The position numbers and the translations under genes were made by a program. A stretch of 6,169 nt of DNA from DRTC01 sp964521025 (lineage in GTDB: Bacteria > Cloacimonadota > Cloacimonadia > Cloacimonadales > TCS61). The notes under the pieces were generated by a model that searched no databases, was not told the DNA's origin, and saw only the letters and a program-made list of their open reading frames with translations. Shown here piece after piece: positions 1 to 5,373 of this stretch (positions are counted from its first letter, which is position 1; every line of letters begins with the position of its first letter). The DNA is taken from the NCBI GenBank assembly GCA_964521025.1, contig CAZFPK010000093.1, forward strand, positions 1 through 6,169, in the 5' to 3' direction.

Positions 1-696
1 AATATCGTCTTTAGAATAAATCTGAACTGTCTTCAGTTCGAGACTATCAACTTCTAATTCTTTTGCGAGCTGTTTAATCTTATCAATCTCATGTTCATTG
101 TGTTTCATAACGAGAAATTGCCAGCGGATTAGAGGATTCTTCTTTTTCAGGATTTTTCTTGCTTTAACAATTTTTTTTGTGTTTTCAATAACTTTAGCCA
201 ATTCACCATTTATGCGATATTTATTATATGTATCCTGGATCGTTCCATCCAATGAAACGATCAGTGAATCCAAACCGGAATTTATTAAATCTTCTGCATT
301 TGGCATTATGTTCAGGTTTGATGATGTTAAAGTAAAAAGACCATTCTCCGAAGCATATTTTATCATTTTCAGGAAATCTTTGTTCAAAAAAGGTTCTCCC
401 TGATTCCAGAGAACGACCATAAAAGCATGATCTTTAATTTCATCGATGATCTTCTTAAATAAAGAAAAATCCATAAATCCTTTTGCTCTCTTGAGAGTTC
501 CATTTCCGGAAGGACATAACGGACATTTCAAATTACAGATATTGGTCGGTTCGATCATGACAACAGGAGGAAAACCCAAAAAAAGACTTTTTCTAATGAT
601 CAGTGAGAAGAAATATGAAATATAGATTTTGAAGGAATTTATCAATCTAATGGGAGTACAACTTTTTCTTAAAAATGAGATATTTTCTTTCAACAT
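1..696 (-). CDS. Radical SAM enzyme (SPASM-like), N-terminal part, runs off the left edge
   Basis: The frame is open from an ATG at 696 to base 1, giving 232 residues without a stop. A TAA codon directly precedes the ATG, so no longer start exists. Residues 54-61 read CNLKCPLC, the CxxxCxxC motif that binds the [4Fe-4S] cluster, after the typical lead-in 'VVMIEPTN' (45-52). Residues 97-105 (WNQGEPFLN) match the 'GEP' SAM-binding segment, and 138-162 hold the 'SLDGTxQxTYxKYRxxG' block common in SPASM-type relatives of MoaA and PqqE. The C-terminal half, where auxiliary cluster cysteines would lie, is outside the window, so substrate and product cannot be named. Residues 1-44 are basic and hydrophobic, as in many relatives. 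No Shine-Dalgarno sequence is visible, and the upstream gene's terminator ends only 9 nt before the ATG. Family call firm; exact role unknown. Confidence 0.9.
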   Translation of the reverse strand, partial: MLKENISFLRKSCTPIRLINSFKIYISYFFSLIIRKSLFLGFPPVVMIEPTNICNLKCPLCPSGNGTLKRAKGFMDFSLFKKIIDEIKDHAFMVVLWNQGEPFLNKDFLKMIKYASENGLFTLTSSNLNIMPNAEDLINSGLDSLIVSLDGTIQDTYNKYRINGELAKVIENTKKIVKARKILKKKNPLIRWQFLVMKHNEHEIDKIKQLAKELEVDSLELKTVQIYSKDDI

Positions 697-705
697 TTAA
701 ATACG

Positions 706-730
706 AAAAAAGGGGCGAAAAATCGCCCCT
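706..730 (-). terminator. Intrinsic terminator of the 755-1900 gene
   Basis: Read on the minus strand, AGGGGCGA-TTTT-TCGCCCCT forms a perfect 8-bp GC-rich stem (711-718 with 723-730) with a 4-nt loop, followed by five more T (710-706). It lies 25 nt beyond the stop codon of the barrel-protein gene. On the plus strand no T-run follows the stem, so it acts in one direction. The radical SAM start codon is at 696, immediately beyond the T-run. Confidence 0.92.
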
Positions 731-754
731 TGTTTATCTGTTTTTTCCATTCAA

Positions 755-1900
755 TTAAAAGATGAAATACTTGAAGTAAATGTTGAACCACATTGCACCA
801 TCATCAAGTAATGAATCTTTAAAATATTCAAAACTAGCAGTAGCAGTTAATTTATCCATGATGTTTTTTCTGGTTCCTAATTCTAATGCCATGGTATTAG
901 TTCCGTCACCTTCTGCTGGTAAAAATGACAAATAGTCAAAACCAAAGAATGATGACCAGGTGTATTCATGATCTATAGTGAAATCAAATCCTGCATCTAA
1001 CTCGGCACCTGCATCTTCTTCAAGAGATTTTGCGTATTCGACATAAGCTGTAAACTGTTTATCCAATCCAATAGGTTTTGCAAAATCACCGTGAACAACA
1101 ATATCACCTTTATCTTCATAGTGATCCCAATAGAAAGGATCATCTTCAGCAGCGAGGAACCAATTATGATAACCAGCTCTAAGCTGCCATCCAACCTGGC
1201 GAGTTGAAATTGTATAGATCGGGTTTGTGAGAACCTTAAGAACTGTTAAACCTTTATTAGGAAATCCAGCAGCATCAGCAATTGCACCATGAAATTCTCC
1301 ACTCCAGCAATCTTTATAAACTGCTACATAGTAAGCTCTTTTACCAATGATGTCAGCAATTTCAAGGATCTTTTCATTAGACAGATCACCCCCGAGTACA
1401 TCCAGAATTGCTACTGCTTGAGCGACTCTTGTAGCACTGAACACTCTTCCAACACCAGCACCAACTTCCAGTTCAATTGCCATACCTGATGTTTTATCAG
1501 GATCACCATAATTATTTGAATCAAAATAGAAGTTCATATCTCCATAAACCAGAGGAAGTCCAAAATATTTAGCTGCTCCAACATATAGATTATTATCCAT
1601 TACCGTCCATGAGTCTCCATTGTTTAGTGTTTCATCTTGTAACATAGAGAAACCTAAATTATCACCATAATACATGGTCATATCAGTTCTCTGACAATAA
1701 GCATCAAAAACACCACCAAAATTAATGTTCATGTGACCTGCATCACCGAATTTGTACCAGTCTAACAGGTTGTTACCTTGAATGTACAAAGTTCTGAATT
1801 TGTATTCAGGAACTGTCTTCAGGTTATAAACCGAAGGATTTTGAGCTAAAAGAAAATAGCTCATTGCTAAAATAATTACTACTAATAAAATTTTTTTCAT
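755..1900 (-). CDS. Secreted probable outer-membrane beta-barrel protein with a helical insert, family not recognised
   Basis: The protein has 381 residues. Residues 1-19 form a classical signal peptide (MKK, then a hydrophobic run ending in LLA) with likely cleavage A19|Q20; no lipobox cysteine follows. The mature part is rich in alternating aromatic and hydrophobic segments and ends '...WFNIYFKYFIF', an aromatic C-terminal strand typical of barrels recognised by the BAM machinery. Residues about 138-200 differ: after 'ELEVGAGVGRVF' comes a stretch predicted by eye as helical (about 157-195, with 'VAQAVAILDVL' and 'NEKILEIADIIGKR'), suggesting a helical insert or plug inside the barrel. The start is supported by AGGAGAG three bases before the ATG. 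It diverges from the FadL-type gene across a 516-bp gap and ends at a strong terminator. I cannot name a substrate. The coding call is firm, the barrel call likely. Confidence 0.85.
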   Translation of the reverse strand: MKKILLVVIILAMSYFLLAQNPSVYNLKTVPEYKFRTLYIQGNNLLDWYKFGDAGHMNINFGGVFDAYCQRTDMTMYYGDNLGFSMLQDETLNNGDSWTVMDNNLYVGAAKYFGLPLVYGDMNFYFDSNNYGDPDKTSGMAIELEVGAGVGRVFSATRVAQAVAILDVLGGDLSNEKILEIADIIGKRAYYVAVYKDCWSGEFHGAIADAAGFPNKGLTVLKVLTNPIYTISTRQVGWQLRAGYHNWFLAAEDDPFYWDHYEDKGDIVVHGDFAKPIGLDKQFTAYVEYAKSLEEDAGAELDAGFDFTIDHEYTWSSFFGFDYLSFLPAEGDGTNTMALELGTRKNIMDKLTATASFEYFKDSLLDDGAMWFNIYFKYFIF

Positions 1901-1938
1901 TTTCTCTCCTTTTTTGCTTAAATTTTAATTACTTCTTT

Positions 1939-1979
1939 TTAACAAATTAACACACATTAACCATATCTGCGACATTAAC
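1939..1979 (-). repeat. Four GTTAA motifs upstream of the barrel-protein gene
   Basis: On the minus strand GTTAA begins at 1979, 1962, 1952 and 1943; two copies extend to GTTAATGT. Starts are spaced 17, 10 and 9 bp apart, near one or two helical turns, as expected for a regulator binding one face of DNA. They lie 40-80 bp before the start codon, just downstream of one candidate -10 box. The surroundings are AT-rich, so chance is possible. Confidence 0.35.
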
Positions 1980-1995
1980 AAATCATTTTTTTAGG

Positions 1996-2001
1996 ATTAT
2001 A
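1996..2001 (-). promoter_or_regulatory. Candidate -10 box (TATAAT) for the barrel-protein gene
   Basis: TATAAT is an exact consensus on the minus strand, which would give a leader of about 90 nt. No convincing -35 hexamer lies 16-18 bp upstream. In DNA this AT-rich such hexamers arise by chance, so this is only a candidate, competing with the 2062-2090 pair. Confidence 0.25.
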
Positions 2002-2061
2002 CTTCTTAATCATGATTCATTTATATAATCCGCAAAAACACTTATAGCCTCTAAAGTGGAC

Positions 2062-2090
2062 AATAGATTTAAACACTAATTCGATGTCAA
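2062..2090 (-). promoter_or_regulatory. Candidate sigma70-type promoter for the barrel-protein gene
   Basis: On the minus strand an exact TTGACA (2090-2085) is followed after 17 bp by TCTATT (2067-2062, four of six matches to TATAAT). This is the best-spaced pair in the gap and would give a leader of about 155 nt containing the GTTAA cluster. Confidence 0.35.
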
Positions 2091-2134
2091 GTTATTTCAT
2101 GTTTTACATCATCTTTTATAGTAATTACATTCCC

Positions 2135-2164
2135 TTAACACTTTATAATTAAAGAAATTATAAG
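2135..2164 (+). promoter_or_regulatory. Candidate distal promoter for the FadL-type gene
   Basis: TTAACA (2135-2140, five of six to TTGACA) is separated by 18 bp from TATAAG (2159-2164, five of six). It would give a leader of about 245 nt. It overlaps the inverted repeat at 2143-2163, so a protein bound there could block it. Weak evidence in AT-rich DNA. Confidence 0.22.
2143..2163. repeat. Perfect 8-bp inverted repeat in the divergent region
   Basis: TTATAATT (2143-2150) and AATTATAA (2156-2163) are exact inverted copies around AAAGA. Each arm contains a TATAAT hexamer, one on each strand, so the element could be an operator or back-to-back -10 boxes. It consists only of A and T, so a stable RNA hairpin is unlikely. 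Confidence 0.45.
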
Positions 2165-2365
2165 ATATTTTAAAGGATTTATATTCTTGTTAATTTTACC
2201 CTATCTCCATATTTTGCAGGCAATTAGCAATTCGTTCAACATCTGAATTTAAAGATTTTTTTTTTCGAACATGTTATTTATTTTTTATTACTCAACTTTC
2301 TTTAATAATCAAATTTGCAGGACAAGAATTGCATCATTTTAAAAAATGTTTACAAGAAAAGGACA

Positions 2366-2371
2366 TATAAT
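2366..2371 (+). promoter_or_regulatory. Candidate proximal -10 box (TATAAT) for the FadL-type gene
   Basis: An exact TATAAT lies 45 bp before the start codon, which would give a leader of about 39 nt carrying the AAAGGAGA ribosome site at 2405-2412. The only -35-like hexamer, TTTACA at 2349-2354, is 11 bp away, too close for sigma70, so the -35 is unresolved. Confidence 0.35.
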
Positions 2372-2416
2372 TTTTTTGAACTATGAATTTTTATTCAAAA
2401 AAACAAAGGAGAAGTT

Positions 2417-3712
2417 ATGAAAAAAAGAAAATTTTCATTTTTAGTAGTTATCATTTTAGTGATTTCAACATCTCAGATCTTTGCCAATGGTCTAAGCCTG
2501 AATAGTATTGGACCAAAAGCTCTGGGAATGGGTGGAGCATTTATCGGATTAGCTGACGATTACACGGCAATTTACTGGAATCCTGCAGGATTAATTGGAC
2601 AAGATTCAGGAATATCTTTGTTTACAACTGATATTATTCCATTTGCTAATTACACTTATGAAGCATATCAAATCGAAGCAAAAACCAAAACGAATCAATA
2701 TATCAGTCCTAATTTATTTGCTAATTATAATTTAGGCAAATTTGCTCTCGGTTTCGGTGCTTATGTTCCGGCAGGTCTCGGAGCAGAATGGAACGGAGAC
2801 GATTTAGTAGCTTTTTCAGGTCCGGCAGGAACTTCTTTTGAATGGATGAGCGAAATTGGTGTTTTTAATTTTGGCCCGGCTTTTGCTTACCAGGTTTCAG
2901 AAAAATTCTCTGTTGGTGCTGCGATGAATATTTATTATGGTATGATGAAAATGAAAAGACCTGCTGATATGAATTATGATTATTTAGCAGATACACAAAC
3001 CGAATTTGACATTAAAGGCATGGGTTACGGAGCAACGATAAGTTTAAAATGGGAATGTTTAATGACGGATAAAATCGATTGGGGATTAAGTTTCAGAACT
3101 CCTGTTAATGTAGCATTTGAAGGTGATGTTGTTATGGGAAATACTTTCGATGCAAATATGGATATAGAATGGCCGCTCTGGATAGGTTTCGGAGGTGCTT
3201 ATCAAGCAAATGAGAACCTTGTATTTACTCTCGATGGGCAATATTCTAACTGGTCGTCTTTGGAAACTCTGATAGCCGAAATCGATATGGGCGGTGCTGA
3301 TCCGGTAGAACAGGAAATGCATCTGGAATGGGAAAATGCAGTTCAAATCAGGATCGGAACCCAATACAGTGTTAATGATAATTTTGATTTAAGAGGTGGA
3401 TTTTACTACGATCCTGCTCCTGCTCCTGACAAGACGGTCAATATTCTTTTTCCGTCCTCAACTAATTATGTAGCAACAACAGGTTTTGGTTATGAAATCG
3501 GTAAATTCAACATCGATTTTGGAATCGAATATTTACTTGGTGGTGAAAGAGATATCGAAGCCGAAACTATCTGGCATGATATGAATCAGGATGGAATTCA
3601 AGACCCTCCTGATGTCGATTATTATGAAGCTATAAACCATCCCGGAAAACACCAGATGGACATCCTTGCATTCAGTTTGGGATTCGGTTATAAGTTCTAC
3701 AGCAACAAATAA
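2417..3712 (+). CDS. OmpP1/FadL/TodX-family outer-membrane transporter
   Basis: A 431-residue protein, near the usual size for FadL relatives. Members are 14-stranded barrels with an N-terminal plug that let hydrophobic molecules such as long-chain fatty acids or aromatics cross the outer membrane. Residues 1-23 are a signal peptide (MKKRK, hydrophobic core, IFA|N). The mature start 'NGLSLNSIGPKALGMGGAF' followed by 'ADDYTAIYWNPAGL' (46-59) is the family hallmark, including the NPAG motif. 'GLSFRTPVNVAFEGDV' (223-238) matches the conserved strand with an S(F/Y)R(T/S)P core. The protein ends in aromatic-alternating strands (LAFSLGFGYKFYSNK). A late loop, 'DMNQDGIQD' (388-396), has the DxNxDGxxD calcium-loop pattern. 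AAAGGAGA five bases before the ATG supports the start. No acyl-CoA or degradation gene is adjacent, so the substrate is open. Confidence 0.94.
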   Translation: MKKRKFSFLVVIILVISTSQIFANGLSLNSIGPKALGMGGAFIGLADDYTAIYWNPAGLIGQDSGISLFTTDIIPFANYTYEAYQIEAKTKTNQYISPNLFANYNLGKFALGFGAYVPAGLGAEWNGDDLVAFSGPAGTSFEWMSEIGVFNFGPAFAYQVSEKFSVGAAMNIYYGMMKMKRPADMNYDYLADTQTEFDIKGMGYGATISLKWECLMTDKIDWGLSFRTPVNVAFEGDVVMGNTFDANMDIEWPLWIGFGGAYQANENLVFTLDGQYSNWSSLETLIAEIDMGGADPVEQEMHLEWENAVQIRIGTQYSVNDNFDLRGGFYYDPAPAPDKTVNILFPSSTNYVATTGFGYEIGKFNIDFGIEYLLGGERDIEAETIWHDMNQDGIQDPPDVDYYEAINHPGKHQMDILAFSLGFGYKFYSNK

Positions 3713-3726
3713 AAAACTTGATTATC

Positions 3727-3771
3727 AAAAAAAAACCTGCCGGATTAATTCAATTCAGCAGGTTTTTTTTT
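3727..3771. terminator. Bidirectional intrinsic terminator between convergent genes
   Basis: A9-CCTGC (3727-3740) pairs with GCAGG-T9 (3758-3771) around a 17-nt loop. A T-run follows the GC stem on either strand, so it can end transcription of the FadL-type gene (stop 15 nt upstream) and of the lipoprotein gene coming the other way (stop about 107 nt away). Confidence 0.85.
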
Positions 3772-3790
3772 AGTTTATTCTATCAATTTT

Positions 3791-3844
3791 GATTGTTTGA
3801 CTTGCTGATTTTTTAGAGTTTAGAAGACCAGATATCAAACAATC
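3791..3844. repeat. Perfect 10-bp inverted repeat downstream of the lipoprotein gene
   Basis: GATTGTTTGA (3791-3800) and TCAAACAATC (3835-3844) are exact inverted copies separated by 34 nt. They lie in the lipoprotein 3' untranslated region before the shared terminator. A second small hairpin (GTGAA/TTCAC, 3854-3870) lies next to it. It may stabilise the mRNA end or be a decayed repeat; no function can be assigned. Confidence 0.45.
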
Positions 3845-3877
3845 GGAAGATCAGTGAACTGAACATTCACATGTTTT

Positions 3878-5137
3878 CTATCTCACAATCGGGATAAAAA
3901 CAGAACTAAAATCAGGAAGTTCATTTCCTGAATTATCTACTACTATAATTTCCAATTTATAAGACGAATAATTTTCTAATTTTTTCTTCGGTTTATACAA
4001 ATATTTTTTAGAATTATCTTGTGCATTATTTAATTCTATAATGCTTTTTTTTTCTGAAGATATTAATTTCACATCAATATTTTCCCGTAAAATAATTTCC
4101 GAAAAGAATATTTCAAATTCCGGTTTTAAATTATTGATAGTAGAACCATTTCTTGGTTTTACAAAAACAATTTCCGGCGGAATAGTATCCTGAGTTGTCT
4201 TTCCCAATATCTTGATCGAACTTTCTTCAACAATATTTTTTTTTTGATCTTCCAGATCGAGAATTTGCAGCACATATTTTAAAGTATCCATTTTTTCGGA
4301 AAGGATTAGAAGTTTATCATTTTCCAGGTAATTTGCTTTTATACTCAATCCTGTTCGTAATGAATCATCGATATAAAAAGAAATTTGCGAGAAATCCTTT
4401 ATTTTTTCTGAAAATGTCAATTCGATCTGGTCATCAAAAAGAACTTTTGCCGACTTGATTTCCGGTTTTAGAGTATCAATATAAACCAGTTCGATATCGC
4501 GGTTAGAAAATTTTTGAGGAGGAATAAATGCTTTGAAAAAAGGTTCCTTTTCCTCATCGTATTTTCCATTTTTATTCTTATCGATATATGACCTGATCTG
4601 ATGTTCGATGTTGTTCAAATTATCAAATTCATAAACCGGATCTTGAATTTCTTTCGTAAAAATAATGATCGAATCTGCTGTCATTAAGTTTATTTTGACC
4701 GGTTCATTTTTATCTTCTTCAAGTTCATACAGAAAATTCCCGGAAATCCTGTTCTCATTGAGTTTCCCTTTTTTGAAGATAAAAGTATAATCTTGAGAAA
4801 GTTCGTTTTTGTGTTCTCCTTTTACTTTTTTAGAAAAAGTGAAATAATAGTTCGTATTATTTTCCAATTCTTCATAGATTTTTATAATGAGCGTATTTTT
4901 ATCCCATTTGAATTTCTTTTTCAAAATCGGCGGATAAATATAAAGTCCGGTAAAGATAGTAGTTCTATCGATCGGTTTGGAAAAAGTTACTTCAATATTT
5001 TGATCTTTGATCTCGCTGAATTCTTCCGGAAAAATGTTCACGATTTCCGGTTTGATCGTGTCCTTCTTGCCACCGGTTGGACTTTTTTTATGTCCGCAAG
5101 AGATGATAAATAAAGTAATGATCATTAAACTTAACAT
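3878..5137 (-). CDS. Lipoprotein with three Ig-like (Big_5-type) units
   Basis: From the chosen ATG at 5137 the protein has 419 residues. Residues 1-14 (MLSLMIITLFIISC) end in a lipobox with C14, followed by 'GHKKSPTGGKKDT', the usual opening of Bacteroidota-type Ig-like lipoproteins. Three units each open with a DTxxPEI block (residues 26, 221 and 317). The first has the Big_5 pattern 'NIEVTFSKPID' and 'ELENNTNYYFTFSKKV'. Between units 1 and 2, 'DKNKNGKYDEEKE' (186-198) looks like a calcium loop. The likely site is the periplasmic or outer face of a membrane; molecular role unknown. The frame stays open upstream to a GTG at 5344, but those 69 codons are largely repeat DNA (5128-5368), so they are excluded. 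Even so, the chosen start lacks the usual Lys/Arg n-region and a good ribosome site, and its ATG lies within a repeat hairpin, so the 5' end may be remodelled. Family firm, start uncertain. Confidence 0.85.
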   Translation of the reverse strand: MLSLMIITLFIISCGHKKSPTGGKKDTIKPEIVNIFPEEFSEIKDQNIEVTFSKPIDRTTIFTGLYIYPPILKKKFKWDKNTLIIKIYEELENNTNYYFTFSKKVKGEHKNELSQDYTFIFKKGKLNENRISGNFLYELEEDKNEPVKINLMTADSIIIFTKEIQDPVYEFDNLNNIEHQIRSYIDKNKNGKYDEEKEPFFKAFIPPQKFSNRDIELVYIDTLKPEIKSAKVLFDDQIELTFSEKIKDFSQISFYIDDSLRTGLSIKANYLENDKLLILSEKMDTLKYVLQILDLEDQKKNIVEESSIKILGKTTQDTIPPEIVFVKPRNGSTINNLKPEFEIFFSEIILRENIDVKLISSEKKSIIELNNAQDNSKKYLYKPKKKLENYSSYKLEIIVVDNSGNELPDFSSVFIPIVR

Positions 5138-5161
5138 CCCGCAACCGCCGGATGTTAAGTT
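5128..5161 (-). repeat. 12-bp-stem palindrome overlapping the lipoprotein start codon
   Basis: On the minus strand AACTTAACATCC and GGATGTTAAGTT form a perfect 12-bp stem with a 10-nt loop GGCGGTTGCG. The ATG at 5137-5135 lies in the 3' arm, and the only SD-like bases (GGCGG) are in the loop. The GC-rich loop on an AT-rich background looks like a REP-type dispersed element. In RNA the hairpin would hide the start codon. Confidence 0.75.
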
Positions 5162-5204
5162 CTGATAATGTTGATATCGCTGGATATTCTTCGAGAGAAA
5201 AAGT

Positions 5205-5225
5205 GAGAGATTCCTCAGAATGACA
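5205..5225. repeat. Fragment of a GATTCCTC...AGAATGACA-type dispersed repeat
   Basis: GATTCCTCAGAATGACA (5209-5225) within a GAGA-rich context resembles the interspersed 'GTCATTCTGAG...GAATCTC' repeat family I recall from many bacterial genomes, here with the middle part missing. Read on the minus strand it encodes 'SVILRNLS', a common spurious translation. Recognition is from memory and unverified. Confidence 0.5.
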
Positions 5226-5231
5226 GATGGG

Positions 5232-5263
5232 AAACTTACCAAGTTTTTGAAACTTGTGAAGTT
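5232..5263 (+). repeat. Palindromic repeat unit A
   Basis: Arms 5233-5246 (AACTTACCAAGTTT) and 5250-5263 (AAACTTGTGAAGTT) pair over 14 positions, with only a two-base internal mismatch (AC opposite TG) and a 3-nt loop. Unit B (5337-5368) is an inverted copy, identical at 28 of 32 positions. Together they bracket 73 bp and form a 137-bp composite reminiscent of a MITE with terminal inverted repeats or a paired REP element. Confidence 0.75.
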
Positions 5264-5336
5264 AATTTCGGACTTTTTTTGTTCGAGATTTTTTCTAATA
5301 AAACTGGAATTCGCCATTTTATTTTCTGCGGTTGAA

Positions 5337-5368
5337 AACTTCACAAATTTGGAAAATTTGGTAAGTTT
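5337..5368 (-). repeat. Palindromic repeat unit B, inverted copy of unit A
   Basis: Arms 5337-5350 and 5354-5367 pair over 14 positions with the same two-base internal mismatch as unit A. Two of the four differences from unit A fall on partner positions (a G-C pair becomes A-T), so the stem is kept. The unit ends 5 bp before the ribE stop codon, so it would lie in the ribE transcript's 3' end. It has no T-run and is not a standard terminator. Confidence 0.75.
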
Positions 5369-5373
5369 ATCTT

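Larger units (their letters stand above)
1901..2416. other. Divergent intergenic region between two outer-membrane protein genes
   Basis: These 516 bp hold no plausible gene: stops are dense in all frames and nothing resembles a protein. The stretch is very AT-rich. It must carry the promoters of both flanking genes. Visible elements are a GTTAA cluster near the minus gene, a perfect 8-bp inverted repeat near the centre, candidate promoter hexamers in both directions, the palindrome AACATGTT (2268-2275), and an 8-mer TTTGCAGG occurring twice (2213-2220, 2314-2321). No tRNA or known riboswitch is recognisable. Confidence 0.7.

Noticed and set aside
98..403. Plus-strand open frame of 101 codons
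   Set aside because: Antisense to the radical SAM gene, whose cluster motif and family blocks are clear on the minus strand.
2349..2371. TTTACA plus TATAAT as a complete sigma70 promoter
   Set aside because: The hexamers are only 11 bp apart, too close for sigma70; only the -10 box was kept as a candidate.
3086..3364. Minus-strand open frame of 92 codons
   Set aside because: Lies wholly inside the FadL-type gene on the opposite strand and has no ribosome site or recognisable motif.
5138..5344. 69-codon N-terminal extension of the lipoprotein from a GTG at 5344
   Set aside because: Most of it is repeat DNA (the 12-bp palindrome, the GATTCCTC...AGAATGACA fragment, and units A and B). The GTG lies inside unit B without a ribosome site, and the lipobox would end up 83 residues from the start.
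5128..5368. CRISPR-like array
   Set aside because: The repeats are palindromes of different sequence and inverted orientation, with no regular direct-repeat and spacer pattern and no cas gene.
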